Shown here: one piece after another, positions 33,522-42,899 of the stretch
Layout of the letters: each line of letters starts with the position of its first letter
Numbering within the stretch: position 1 is the stretch's first letter
From: Brevibacterium linens ATCC 9172
Lineage (GTDB): Bacteria > Actinomycetota > Actinomycetes > Actinomycetales > Brevibacteriaceae
DNA length: 64,000 nucleotides
Direction of reading: 5' to 3'
NCBI RefSeq assembly: GCF_900169165.1
Contig: NZ_FXYY01000009.1
Coordinates: 62,001-126,000 of the forward strand
The notes under the pieces: model-generated
Databases searched by the model: none
Told to the model about the DNA's origin: nothing
What the model saw: the letters and a program-made list of their open reading frames with translations, nothing else
Position numbers and translations under genes: made by a program

Positions 33522-36500
33522 TCAGCGCCGCGGTCCCAGCCCCCACCCCCACGCGAGGAGCTCGGCCAGCGACACCCCCGCGGCGTCGCTGAGATCCGTG
33601 ATCTGCGTGCGGCACGAGTACCCGTCGGCAAGAACGACCTGCAGCCGCCCGTCCGCGCCGGATCCCGTGGCACGAGCGCGCGAAGCATCTGAGACAGCCT
33701 CCGGCGCACGATGAGCTGAAGCGCCGGTATCGGTATCGGCAACGGTGACGCTATCGGAATCGGCCCGAGCCTCCACCCCGGTGGCCCGTCCGCGTCTGCG
33801 CAGAGCCGGCAGCAGGGCCACCTCGGCGACGGCGACCGAGGTCTCGAAATGACCGTCTTCGACGCCGAAGTTCCCGGCCAGACCGCAGCACCCGCCGAGG
33901 AACTCCGTATCCGCTCCGGCCCTGGCCAACAGCTCCTTATCTGCCGCGTTGCCGAAGATCGCCGACTGGTGACAATGCGGCTGCACGAGCGCTTCGATCC
34001 CGGACAGGTCCGGCAGTTCGGCGCCGATGCTCAGCAGATACTGGGCGAGAGTCTGCACCCGGTTCGCCACCCGGTGCGAGGCCTCATCGGCGACGAGTTT
34101 GAGCGAATCATCCTTGAGCGTCGCCAAGCACGAAGGCTCGACGCCGATGATCGGCACATCCCCGGTGGCATCGAGAGCCGTGATCGTCTCCGAGAGATTC
34201 GCCTTCGCGGCATCGAGCTGACCGGTGGAGATGAGCGGCAGTCCGCAGCACACCGTCTGATCGATCACCCGCACATGCACCCCGGCCTGCTCGAGCACGG
34301 CGACGGCCGCGGCGAGGATGCGCGGAGCGAAATGGTTCGACCAGGAGTCGGCGAACAGCACGACCTCAGCGTTCGGCCGCAGCGAATCCGAGGCCGGTGA
34401 CGAATCCGCGCCCGGTGACTCGGCGCTCGAGCGGGACTCGGCTTTCGAGCGGGGCTCAGCTTGGGAGTGCACCTTCGGTGCCGCCTCGGCGGTGGTGGCC
34501 CACCATTTCCTGAACGTCGTGGCCGTGAACTGCGGAATCGACCGGCGGACGTCGATGCCGGCCATCTTCTTCGCCAGCGTCGTCAGCCCCGTCAGCCCCG
34601 AGACCCGGTTGACCGCGGGTGCGAGAGGAGTGATGAGACGGGCGAGCTGCGGAAGGAACCCGAGCGAATAGTGCTTCATCGGCCGCAGCTTGCCCTTGTA
34701 CGACTGGTAGAGCACCTCGGCCTTGTACGTGGACATGTCCGTGCCGGTCGGGCATTCGGTCCCGCAGGCCTTGCATGACAGGCACAGGTCAAGGGCCTCG
34801 TGCACCTCGGGGGAGTCCCAGCGAGGCTCGAGAAGATCCCCGGACACCATCTCCTGCAGCACTCGCGCACGCCCCCGCGTCGAATGCCGCTCATCCCGTG
34901 TGGCCTGGTACGACGGGCACATGATGCCGCCGCCGGCCGCCGAATCCGCACGGCACTTGCCGACCCCGGTGCACCGGTGCACCGCCGACGCGAAACCGGC
35001 GGACTCGCCTTCGTAGGCCATCGCGAGGGTTCCGGGCAGCTCCTGACGCAGCGGCAGCTGAGTGAGACGGACCGACTCGTCGAGGGCGTCCGGGTCGACG
35101 ATGACACCGGGATTGAGCAGATGCTGAGGATCGAAGAGCCGCTTGACCTGGGAAAACAGGTCGAGCGCCGCCGGGGTGTACATGAGGCGCAGCAGTTCGG
35201 AGCGGGCCCGACCGTCCCCGTGCTCCCCGGAGACCGACCCGCCGTAGCGCGCGACGAGCTTCGTGGCCGCAACCATGAAATCGCGCATCACCTGCCCGCC
35301 GTTCGGATCCTCGAGCGGGAAGTCCACGCGCATGTGCAGGCAGCCGTCGCCGAAGTGCCCGTAGGGAATCGCCCACAGCCCGTGCTCCTCGAGCAGCTCC
35401 ATGAGGTCATGCAGATAATCGCCGAGGTGGTCCACCGGAACCGCCGAATCCTCCCAGCCGGCGTGGGCGTCGCGCCCATCGGGGGTGCGCGAGACGAGAC
35501 CTGCGCCATCGGCGCGGATCGCCCACACCTCGGCCGCGGCCCGGGCGTCGAGGACTGCGGAGTCGCGTGACGTCGATTCGGAGATGAGGCGCTGAGTCTC
35601 GGTCTCGAGCGCGGCCTCGTCCTCACCGGTGAGTTCGACGACGAGCCAGCCCGCACCCTCGGGAAGGGGCGGGACCGCCTCGGCGCCCTTGGTGTCGATG
35701 ACCCGGTCGAGCATGCGCGAATCGAGGCCCTCGCAGGCGGCGACGGGGAAGTCCTTCAGCAGCGGCGCATCGTGGGCGGCGGCGACCATGTCCGCATAGC
35801 CGAGCACCACCGCCGAGGTGAAACTCGGATCCTTGACCAGGCGCATCTTCGCCGCGAGGATGACTCCCCAGGTGCCCTCGGTGCCGGCGAAGGCGCGGCG
35901 GACGTCGAAGCCGTTCTCCGGAAGGAGGGCTTCGAGTCCGTACCCGGAGACCTGGCGGGAGAATGTGCCGAAGTTCGTACGGATGGTGCCGAGGTTCTGT
36001 GCCACGAGTTCATGCAGCCGCGGGAACGTGGTGGAGGCGTCCGCGTCATCGAGGATGACGACGGTGCCGTCGATGAGCATGATCTTCAGCGCGAGAATGT
36101 TGTCGCCCGTGCGTCCGTAGCCCAGCGCCCGGGGCCCGCAGGCATTGTTGCCGATCATCCCGCCGATCGTGCAGCGGGTGTGGGTGGACGGGTCCGGGCC
36201 GAAACGCAGACCGTGCGGTTTGGCCTGTTTCTGCAGGTGGGCGTGGACGCAGCCGGACTGCACCCAGGCCGCCTGCTCATCCGGATCGAGGTCGAGGACC
36301 GCGTTCATATGGAGAGAGAAGTCGAGGACGATGCCGCGGCCGATGGCGTTGCCGGCGATCGATGTGCCGGCACCGCGGCTGGTGATGGGCACACCGAGGC
36401 GGCGCGCAACAGACAGGGCACGAGCCACCTCGCCCTCGTCGTGAGGGAAGACGATGGCGGCAGGGACTAGTCGGAAGAGCGAGGCATCGGAGGAGTACGC

Positions 36501-36644
36501 GGCGCGGTCGGTATCGTCGATGCTGAAATCACGGATGCCCGCGGCGCGGAACTGTTCGGCGAGTGCGGTGGGAAGCGGCGTCTGGGACTCGTCTTCGTCG
36601 ACGGTCGCCCGATTCGCTCCAGTGGGATCGGCCATAGTCGTCAT
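33522..36644 (-). CDS. FAD-linked oxidase with Fe-S domains (D-lactate/glycolate dehydrogenase type)
   Basis: About 1040 residues. N-terminal FAD_binding_4 domain (RRLGVPITSRGAGTSIAGNA; GGMIGNNACGPRALGYGRTGDN), FAD-oxidase C domain (GEHGDGRARSE), then two 4Fe-4S motifs (CTGVGKC...CPSY and CLSCKACGTECPTG) and a C-terminal CCG domain (GGCCGLAGNFG). This single-chain layout is that of Dld-type and GlcDEF-like 2-hydroxyacid dehydrogenases feeding the quinone pool. D-lactate is the likeliest substrate; glycolate or D-2-hydroxyglutarate are alternatives. Two low-complexity inserts lie near the C-terminus. The start at 36644 is uncertain; 36635 and 36716 are possible. Confidence 0.85.
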   Translation of the reverse strand: MTTMADPTGANRATVDEDESQTPLPTALAEQFRAAGIRDFSIDDTDRAAYSSDASLFRLVPAAIVFPHDEGEVARALSVARRLGVPITSRGAGTSIAGNAIGRGIVLDFSLHMNAVLDLDPDEQAAWVQSGCVHAHLQKQAKPHGLRFGPDPSTHTRCTIGGMIGNNACGPRALGYGRTGDNILALKIMLIDGTVVILDDADASTTFPRLHELVAQNLGTIRTNFGTFSRQVSGYGLEALLPENGFDVRRAFAGTEGTWGVILAAKMRLVKDPSFTSAVVLGYADMVAAAHDAPLLKDFPVAACEGLDSRMLDRVIDTKGAEAVPPLPEGAGWLVVELTGEDEAALETETQRLISESTSRDSAVLDARAAAEVWAIRADGAGLVSRTPDGRDAHAGWEDSAVPVDHLGDYLHDLMELLEEHGLWAIPYGHFGDGCLHMRVDFPLEDPNGGQVMRDFMVAATKLVARYGGSVSGEHGDGRARSELLRLMYTPAALDLFSQVKRLFDPQHLLNPGVIVDPDALDESVRLTQLPLRQELPGTLAMAYEGESAGFASAVHRCTGVGKCRADSAAGGGIMCPSYQATRDERHSTRGRARVLQEMVSGDLLEPRWDSPEVHEALDLCLSCKACGTECPTGTDMSTYKAEVLYQSYKGKLRPMKHYSLGFLPQLARLITPLAPAVNRVSGLTGLTTLAKKMAGIDVRRSIPQFTATTFRKWWATTAEAAPKVHSQAEPRSKAESRSSAESPGADSSPASDSLRPNAEVVLFADSWSNHFAPRILAAAVAVLEQAGVHVRVIDQTVCCGLPLISTGQLDAAKANLSETITALDATGDVPIIGVEPSCLATLKDDSLKLVADEASHRVANRVQTLAQYLLSIGAELPDLSGIEALVQPHCHQSAIFGNAADKELLARAGADTEFLGGCCGLAGNFGVEDGHFETSVAVAEVALLPALRRRGRATGVEARADSDSVTVADTDTGASAHRAPEAVSDASRARATGSGADGRLQVVLADGYSCRTQITDLSDAAGVSLAELLAWGWGLGPRR

Positions 36645-36892
36645 GTCCGCATTGTGCCACTTGGGTTGCCGGAACATCGATACCGTCCATGCCGGAACAT
36701 TGCGAGCGACGGTCATCGTTGAAACCCAAGTAATGTTATATATTCGTTATCTTACGTGCTCAGAACGGTGCTGCACAGTAGCCCGAGTTCCTATATTCGG
36801 GAATTCTTGGTGTCTTGACATATTCGTGGTATCTAATGGGACTACACCAATTCGTGGCAACGGGCCACACCATGAATGCAGGGGAAGAAACC

Positions 36893-37147
36893 ATGTCTCG
36901 TCGAGCTCGTGAATTGACAGTTGATCAGGCGGCATTAGTCGGTGCGGTCCGAAAGGTCGCACGGCAGCGCTCCAAAATCAACACCGACTATGTGATGGCG
37001 ATTCTGCGCGCCCGCGAAGAAGGTGCGACCTTCGGTGCGATCGCCGAGGCGGCGGGTACCTCTTCGCAGGCCGTTCAGGAGATCGTGCGCAGGCACGGAC
37101 CGGTCAAGCGCAGTGAGCCGAAGGCCGGGGTCGCTGACCCCGCCTGA
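36893..37147 (+). CDS. Small helix-turn-helix protein
   Basis: 84 residues, mostly helical and basic, with a recognisable helix-turn-helix FGAIAEAAGTSSQAVQEIVRRHG at about residues 45-67. It resembles small actinobacterial DNA-binding proteins of unknown role. AGGGGAAG precedes the ATG; an in-frame ATG at 36815 lacks a ribosome site. The upstream 150 bp is AT-rich (for example TTATATATTCGTTATC near 36735), unlike the surrounding DNA. A perfect 13-bp hairpin follows. No partner gene is evident. Confidence 0.65.
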   Translation: MSRRARELTVDQAALVGAVRKVARQRSKINTDYVMAILRAREEGATFGAIAEAAGTSSQAVQEIVRRHGPVKRSEPKAGVADPA

Positions 37148-37217
37148 CCTCAGGAGCCACAGGGGAAGAACGGCATTCGCCTGCCCCCTCTGTGTCCGCA
37201 CTTCCCGCGCAGAAACC

Positions 37218-37254
37218 AGGGCGGTGATCCTTAATCGGTATGGATCACCGCCCT
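37218..37254 (+). terminator. Hairpin after the small HTH gene
   Basis: Perfect 13-base-pair stem (AGGGCGGTGATCC with GGATCACCGCCCT, 11-base loop) followed by TGTGTG. The remaining DNA to 37673 holds no gene I can support. Confidence 0.75.
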
Positions 37255-37673
37255 TGTGTGATTCATGGACGGTCTCTGACGGTTGCGTGACCGATTCATC
37301 GAGGTGCCGGAAGCGGGAATTCTCGTTCCGGGGACAATGGCCCTGTTGGGTGAACACATTTCCGAAGTGAAATTCTGCTCGAGGCATGGAAATCGCTTCA
37401 GGATTCGACACTTCCTCTGTTTGTGAAATCACCTGGATCGAAGTGCGGTGACGGCAACCGCAGGTGCGTTTCCGGGAGGCGAGAATAGCTGTGCGATCGG
37501 AGTTCCTGAGGCCCCGGGGCGGATTAGATACAAGAAGTACATAGTCGCCGGTGTATTGCAGTCTTGTTACACAGGGGCGGACTGCGGCCGTGGGAAACGG
37601 ACTGCGCGGACGGGCAGGATTCTGCCGGCGGACGCTCGGGCGAGGAGCGCGGCGGGGTGTCTAGAGTGGCCGT
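37255..37673. other. Intergenic stretch before the IMPase-like gene
   Basis: About 420 bp with no supported gene or RNA. It ends in a TAGAGT -10 box (37662-37667) six bases before the ATG of the next gene. Part of it (37340-37420) is less GC-rich than its surroundings. Confidence 0.4.
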
Positions 37674-38639
37674 ATGAACTCCGAGCTCGAATCCCTGCCC
37701 GCTGAGATCGTCGACCACTGTCTGCTCCGCATCGCTTCCGACCTCTCACTCATGGCGTGGGAGCAGATGCTCGCCTGGAGGCCGCTGCTCGGCGCGCGCC
37801 TCGACGCCAATGTCGTCGACACGAAGACCTCGCCGAACGACCTCGTCACTCGCGCCGACGCGCAGATCGAGGCGCTCGTGCGCGGCTACCTCAACCAAGT
37901 CAGGCCCCACGACCTCATGGTCGGCGAAGAGGGTTCGGAAGCCCTCGACCCGGTCGCATTCTTCCCTGCGGACTTCCTGCTGGGACTCAACGCATTCGAT
38001 CCGGAGACCGGTGCACTCAACGAGATCGCTGACGACGGTCCGCGGCTGGAATGGCATATCGACCCGATCGACGGCACCGTCAACTATGTCCGCAGCATCG
38101 AACACCATGCCTTCTCCGTCGGCGTCTGCGCGGTGGCAGATGAGAAGGACGCCGGCCTCGGACTCGGCGACTGGCAGATCGGACTCGTCGCCTCGCCCGG
38201 GCTGGACGCTACATGGCTGGCGGCCGCGGGCCTGGGTGCCTTTCGGATCGACGGACGTCTGGCCGACCACCGCGAGACCGGTGCCGCCATACCGGCACGA
38301 CGACTGCGCGGGACTCCGCCCGGGCTGTCCGGCAGGCTCCTGGCCACCGGTTTCGCCTATGCCCTGAGCAACCGCGGAGTCCAACTGTCCAAGCTCGAGA
38401 ACCTCATGACCGGATACGACGACATCCGTCGCTGCGGCTCGGCCGCACTCGACCTGTGCATGGTCGCCGAGGGCCGAGTCAACGGCTACGCCGAACGCGG
38501 CCTGGGCATCTACGACTACGCAGGTGGGGCGGTCATCGTCGAAGAGGCCGGACTCAAGGTCAGTCGCGGAGGATCCGGCGGCCCGACAGCCGCCGCCGAC
38601 ACCCAAGACGAGGTCGACAGGCTCATCGCCGCCATCTGA
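37674..38639 (+). CDS. Inositol-monophosphatase-family protein
   Basis: 321 residues. Metal-binding motifs of the family are present: GEEGSE (residues 84-89), DPIDGTVNYVR near 138 and a C-terminal YDYAGGAVIVEEAG in place of the usual WDxAAG. It hydrolyses a phosphomonoester such as inositol-1-phosphate, fructose bisphosphate, histidinol phosphate or PAP; which one is not clear. A TAGAGT box ends six bases upstream of the ATG, so a leaderless message is likely. The stop codon lies within the first of two tandem 28-bp repeats. Confidence 0.85.
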   Translation: MNSELESLPAEIVDHCLLRIASDLSLMAWEQMLAWRPLLGARLDANVVDTKTSPNDLVTRADAQIEALVRGYLNQVRPHDLMVGEEGSEALDPVAFFPADFLLGLNAFDPETGALNEIADDGPRLEWHIDPIDGTVNYVRSIEHHAFSVGVCAVADEKDAGLGLGDWQIGLVASPGLDATWLAAAGLGAFRIDGRLADHRETGAAIPARRLRGTPPGLSGRLLATGFAYALSNRGVQLSKLENLMTGYDDIRRCGSAALDLCMVAEGRVNGYAERGLGIYDYAGGAVIVEEAGLKVSRGGSGGPTAAADTQDEVDRLIAAI

Positions 38640-38686
38640 CCGGGGCGCAGCGGAGCCCGCCATCTGACCGGGGCGCAGCGGAGCCC
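38631..38686. repeat. Tandem 28-bp duplication at a gene end
   Basis: Two identical 28-bp units beginning GCCATCTGACCGGGGCG; the first contains the stop codon of the IMPase-like gene. Looks like a recent slippage duplication. Confidence 0.85.
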
Positions 38687-38768
38687 ACCGCCCGCCCGCA
38701 CGCCCATCCGGCCCCACTTCAGGTGTGATGCAGATAACGTCACACTTCTTTGACTTTATTTTTGAAGC

Positions 38769-38787
38769 ATAGGCTAAGCTTACTTTC
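38769..38787 (+). promoter_or_regulatory. DtxR/IdeR-type iron box candidate
   Basis: ATAGGCTAAGCTTACTTTC matches the 19-bp DtxR consensus at 12 of 19 positions, including the central AGGCTAAGCTTAC dyad-like core. It lies about 50 bp upstream of the siderophore-binding protein start, where iron-dependent repression of the importer would be expected. Confidence 0.6.
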
Positions 38788-38836
38788 AGTGTGTGCACAC
38801 GCTCGACCTATTCGTTCATTCCTGAAAGTGGGACCC

Positions 38837-39826
38837 ATGGTTTCGACTCGCCTTCAACTGAGCGCCCTGGCAGGCGTTGTCGCTCTCACCCTGGCAGGCT
38901 GCGGCTCTGCCGACTCGGATTCGGCGCAGGCCGATGACTCCGGCTCGACGATCGAGGTCGAGGACAACAACGGCAAGCAGACCGTCGCCTCCCCGCCGAA
39001 GTCCGTCGTCGCCACCGACAACCGCACGTTCCAGACCCTCAGCGACTGGGGCATCGAACTCAGCGGCGGCGCCGTCGCCCTGATGAGCGACGACCTCGAC
39101 TACACTCAGGACGACTCGATCCTCGACCTCGGCAACCACCGCGAACCCGACCTCGAGAAGGTCGTCGAAGCGGGGCCCGATCTCATCGTCAACGGCCAGC
39201 GATTCGCCCAGTTCCACGACGACCTGGCCAAGCTCGCTCCCGACGCGACGGTGCTCGAACTCGATCCCCGCGACGGTGAGGACTTCGACGCCGAACTGCG
39301 CCGCCAGACCGAGGTGCTCGGCGAGGTCTTCGGCAAGCAGGACGAGGCGAAGGCGCTCGTCGACGACTTCGACGCCTCCATCGAACGTGCTCAGTCCGCC
39401 TACGACGACAGCGACAAGGTGATGGGCCTGATCACCTCGGCCGGCGACATCGGCTACGCCGCACCATCGGTCGGCCGCACCGTCGGTCCCGTCTTCGACA
39501 TCCTCGATCTCGACCCGGCCCTCGAGGTCGACGAGGGCAGTGAAGACCACCAGGGCGACGACATCTCCGTCGAAGCCATCGCGAAGTCGCAGCCCGACCT
39601 CATGATCGTCCTCGACCGCGATGCCTCCTTCGCCCCAGAGGACCGCGACGAAGGTTCGGCCCCGGCCGCCGAAGTTCTCGAAGACTCCGAAGCGCTGAAG
39701 GATGTCCCTGCGATCAAGGACGACGCGATCGTCTACTTCCCCGAGGACACCTACCTCAACGAAGGCATCCAGACGTACACCGAGTTCTTCAACGACTTCG
39801 CCGACAAGCTCGAAGACCAGAAGTGA
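38837..39826 (+). CDS. Iron-siderophore substrate-binding lipoprotein
   Basis: 329 residues. Signal peptide with lipobox LTLAGC (Cys22), then an FecB/FepB-type periplasmic-binding fold (SPPKSVVATDNRTFQTLSDWGIEL; EAGPDLIVNGQRF). It captures a ferric siderophore outside the membrane. The mature protein is unusually acidic (many Asp/Glu). First gene of a four-gene importer unit; its stop overlaps the start of the first permease (TGATG). An iron box lies upstream. Siderophore type unknown. Confidence 0.9.
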   Translation: MVSTRLQLSALAGVVALTLAGCGSADSDSAQADDSGSTIEVEDNNGKQTVASPPKSVVATDNRTFQTLSDWGIELSGGAVALMSDDLDYTQDDSILDLGNHREPDLEKVVEAGPDLIVNGQRFAQFHDDLAKLAPDATVLELDPRDGEDFDAELRRQTEVLGEVFGKQDEAKALVDDFDASIERAQSAYDDSDKVMGLITSAGDIGYAAPSVGRTVGPVFDILDLDPALEVDEGSEDHQGDDISVEAIAKSQPDLMIVLDRDASFAPEDRDEGSAPAAEVLEDSEALKDVPAIKDDAIVYFPEDTYLNEGIQTYTEFFNDFADKLEDQK

Positions 39827-40932
39827 TGACCCTCGCCGAGGCGGCCCGCCGTCGGAACGAAGCCCGACGCAACCGGACGGCTGAGTCCCCACAGGGAACG
39901 GCCGACCCGTCCCCAGACGGGACGGCGGTTCTGTCCCCCAGCGGGACGGCAGCCTCGCCCCCACGTGGGGCCGCCTCGGCGAATACACCCCTGTTCGGAT
40001 GGCCGCTTGTGCTGGGCATCCTCGGGGTCGCCATCCTCCTCGCGATCTCGCTGCTCACCGGCGTCTATGACGTCTTCGGCGGCGACGGCGGGGCAGAGAT
40101 GTTCCAGATCACGCGGATCCCGCGCACGATCGCCCTCGTCCTGGCCGGTGCCGCCATGGCGATGTGCGGACTGGTCATGCAGCTGCTGACCCAGAACCGC
40201 TTCGTCGAACCGACGACGACCGGCACCACCGAATGGGCGGGACTGGGGCTCATGCTCACCGTCATCATCTACCCCGATGCCTCGATCGTGGCGCGGATGG
40301 TCGGGGCGATCATCGCCGCGTTCATCGGCACCCTCGTCTTCTTCGTCTTTCTCCGCCGCGTGTCCCTGAAGTCCTCGCTCATCGTGCCCATCGTCGGCAT
40401 CATGCTCGGCGCCGTCGTCGGCGCCGTCTCGACATTCATCGCGGTGCAGACGGACATGCTCCAATCCCTGGGCATCTGGTTCGCCGGCAGCTTCACCTCG
40501 ATCCTGCGGGGCCAGTACGAGACCCTGTGGATCGTCGCGGCCGTCGTCGTCGCCATCTTCGTTCTCGCCGACCGCTTCACCGTGGCAGGTCTCGGCAAGG
40601 AGATCGCCACCAACGTCGGCCTCAACTACAACCAGATCCTGCTGCTGGGCACCGTGTTCGTGGCGATTGCGACCGGAGTGGTCACCGTCGTCGTCGGCAA
40701 CCTGCCGTTCCTCGGCCTCATCGTGCCCAACATCGTCTCGCTCATCCGCGGCGACGACCTGCGCTCGAATCTGCCGTGGGTGTGCCTGCTCGGCATCGCG
40801 ATCGTCACCATCTGCGACCTCATCGGCCGCATCATCGTCATGCCCTTCGAAGTGCCCGTGTCCCTCATCCTCGGCGTCGTCGGAGCGGCCGTGTTCGTCG
40901 CCCTGCTGCTGCGTCAGCGGAAGGTCGGGTGA
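39826..40932 (+). CDS. FecCD-family permease, first subunit
   Basis: 368 residues. The last about 310 residues are a FecCD permease with about nine helices (FQITRIPRTIALVLAGAAMAMCGLVMQLLTQNRFVEPTTTG...; NLPFLGLIVPNIVSLI). The first 50-55 residues are a hydrophilic, repetitive extension rich in Pro, Ser, Gly and Thr, encoded by short tandem repeats and two copies of the iterated 14-mer (39833 and, inverted, near 39970). Translationally coupled to the binding-protein gene. It forms the membrane channel with the next gene. Confidence 0.9.
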   Translation: MTLAEAARRRNEARRNRTAESPQGTADPSPDGTAVLSPSGTAASPPRGAASANTPLFGWPLVLGILGVAILLAISLLTGVYDVFGGDGGAEMFQITRIPRTIALVLAGAAMAMCGLVMQLLTQNRFVEPTTTGTTEWAGLGLMLTVIIYPDASIVARMVGAIIAAFIGTLVFFVFLRRVSLKSSLIVPIVGIMLGAVVGAVSTFIAVQTDMLQSLGIWFAGSFTSILRGQYETLWIVAAVVVAIFVLADRFTVAGLGKEIATNVGLNYNQILLLGTVFVAIATGVVTVVVGNLPFLGLIVPNIVSLIRGDDLRSNLPWVCLLGIAIVTICDLIGRIIVMPFEVPVSLILGVVGAAVFVALLLRQRKVG

Positions 40933-42147
40933 GTGCCGATGCGAGCGAAGGACGAATCCCCGGTCGACACCGGCACCGAGGCGGCCGACCCGACCGCGGC
41001 CACCGTCGTGAACGGCGGGGATCGGTCCACCGGCACCGAGGCGGTCGACCGAGATCGTCCCGCTGTCATTGACCCGACCGGCACGGATCGTTCCGGTGCG
41101 GGCGCACGGGTCGTTCGGCCGCCTCGGCGAGGGTCTTCGCCCGCTCAGCGGTCGTCGGGTCCGCTGCCGACGGCGAAGTCCGTGCGGCGGTACTGGACGA
41201 TGATCATCGTGCTGTCGGTCGCCTCGGCGGGGATCGCTCTGGGCATCCTGGCCTGGGACAACCCGATGCCGATCACGGACCCGGGGTTCTGGCTGATCGC
41301 GGAGCTGCGGCTGACGAACCTCGTCGTCATCGCCCTGGTCGCGCTGTGCCAGTCGTTCGGCACGGTCGCCTTCCAGACGGTGACGAACAACCGGATCATC
41401 ACGCCCTCGATCATGGGATTCGAGTCCCTCTACGTCGCGATCCAGACCTCGGCGATGTACTTCTTCGGGGTCACGGCGATCGTCGAGCTCAAGGGACTCG
41501 TGCCCTTCGTCGTCCAACTCATTCTCATGGTCGGGCTGTCGCTGGCGCTCTACGGGTGGCTGCTGTCGGGGCGGCATTCCTCGGTGGCGCTCATGCTGCT
41601 CATCGGCGTGGTCATCGGCGGCGGACTCGGATCGGTGGCGACATTCATGCAGCGGACGCTGACTCCGAGCGAATTCGACATCCTCTCCGCCCGCCTGTTC
41701 GGGTCGATCTCGAATTCGGATTCGAGCTACCTGCCGGTGTCGATCCCGCTGTGTGTGCTGGCCTGCCTCGGACTCTACCTCTGCTCCTCACGCCTGAATG
41801 TGGTGGCCCTGGGGCGGGACATGACGAGCAACCTGGGACTCAACTTCAAGGGCGAACTCATCAGAGTCCTCTTCTTCGTCTCCATCCTCATGGCGGTGTC
41901 CGTGTCGATGATCGGACCGATGGTCTTCCTCGGCTTCCTCGTCGCGATGCTCGCCTACCAGTTCGCCGACACCTATGACCACAAGCGTCTCTTCCCGATG
42001 GCCGCCCTCCTCGGGTTCGTCGTCCTCGGTGGGGCGTACTTCGTCATGAAGAACATCTTCTACGCCGAGGGGGTCGTGTCGATCATCATCGAGATCGTCG
42101 GCGGCGGCGCCTTCCTGCTCGTCATCCTGCGAAAGGGGCGCCTGTGA
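40933..42147 (+). CDS. FecCD-family permease, second subunit
   Basis: 404 residues. The hydrophobic FecCD core begins near residue 87 (YWTMIIVLSVASAGIALGI) and contains ELRLTNLVVIALVALCQSFGTVAFQTVTNNRIITPSIMG. As in the first subunit, an 80-residue hydrophilic N-terminal extension with repeated TGTEA and D/R-rich segments precedes the membrane part; such extensions are unusual in the family. GTG start directly after the previous stop; an ATG six bases later is also possible. Overlaps the ATPase gene by four bases. Confidence 0.9.
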   Translation: MPMRAKDESPVDTGTEAADPTAATVVNGGDRSTGTEAVDRDRPAVIDPTGTDRSGAGARVVRPPRRGSSPAQRSSGPLPTAKSVRRYWTMIIVLSVASAGIALGILAWDNPMPITDPGFWLIAELRLTNLVVIALVALCQSFGTVAFQTVTNNRIITPSIMGFESLYVAIQTSAMYFFGVTAIVELKGLVPFVVQLILMVGLSLALYGWLLSGRHSSVALMLLIGVVIGGGLGSVATFMQRTLTPSEFDILSARLFGSISNSDSSYLPVSIPLCVLACLGLYLCSSRLNVVALGRDMTSNLGLNFKGELIRVLFFVSILMAVSVSMIGPMVFLGFLVAMLAYQFADTYDHKRLFPMAALLGFVVLGGAYFVMKNIFYAEGVVSIIIEIVGGGAFLLVILRKGRL

Positions 42148-42899
42148 TCACGCTCGAATCGGTCCGCAAATCCTACGACGACGAGGTCTCGATCGGACCC
42201 GTCGACCTGCAGATCCCGGCCGGGGGAGTCACCGCCCTGGTCGGGCCGAACGGTGCGGGGAAGTCGACGCTGCTGACGATGATCGGGCGGCTGCTCGGGC
42301 TCGATTCCGGAGCGATCTCGGTGGCCGGTTTCGATGTGTCGTCGACGAAGTCGAAGGACCTGGCGAAGATCGTATCCATCCTGCGGCAGGAGAACCACTT
42401 CATCACTCGGCTGACGATTCGGCAGCTCGTCGGCTTCGGTCGCTTCCCGCATTCGAAGGGACGCCTGACGGCTGCCGATGAGGAAGTCATCTCGCAGGCG
42501 ATCGACTTCCTCGAGCTCGGTGAGCTGGAGAACCGATTCATCGACGAGCTCTCCGGCGGGCAGCGGCAGCGTGCCTATGTGGCGATGGTGCTGGCACAGG
42601 ACACCGACTACGTGCTGCTCGATGAGCCGCTGAACAATCTCGACATGAAGCGATCGGTGCAGATGATGCAGCACCTGCGCCGGGCGGCGGCCGAGATGGG
42701 CAGGACTATCGTCATCGTCCTCCACGACATCAACTTCGCCGGTCACTACGCCGACCACATCTGTGCGGTCAAAGACGGTGCGGTGGTCGAGTTCGGCACG
42801 CCCGAGGAGATCATGACCGGTGAGGTGCTGTCCCGGGTGTTCGACACCCCGGTCGACGTCGTCGACGGCCCTCGAGGCCCGCTGGCGGTGTATTTCTGA
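42144..42899 (+). CDS. Iron-siderophore ABC transporter ATPase
   Basis: 251 residues, FecE/FepC-like. Walker A GPNGAGKST (34-42), Q-loop RQENHFITRLTIRQLV, signature LSGGQRQRAYVAMVLAQ, Walker B YVLLDEPLNNLD and switch HDINFAGHYADH. It powers import by the two permeases. GTG start overlaps the previous stop (GTGA), with AAAGGGG upstream. Last gene of the unit. Confidence 0.95.
   Translation: MITLESVRKSYDDEVSIGPVDLQIPAGGVTALVGPNGAGKSTLLTMIGRLLGLDSGAISVAGFDVSSTKSKDLAKIVSILRQENHFITRLTIRQLVGFGRFPHSKGRLTAADEEVISQAIDFLELGELENRFIDELSGGQRQRAYVAMVLAQDTDYVLLDEPLNNLDMKRSVQMMQHLRRAAAEMGRTIVIVLHDINFAGHYADHICAVKDGAVVEFGTPEEIMTGEVLSRVFDTPVDVVDGPRGPLAVYF

Noticed and set aside
39751..41577. A 608-codon minus-strand frame opposite the siderophore permeases
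   Set aside because: Shadow frame; the plus strand carries overlapping, domain-supported transporter genes.
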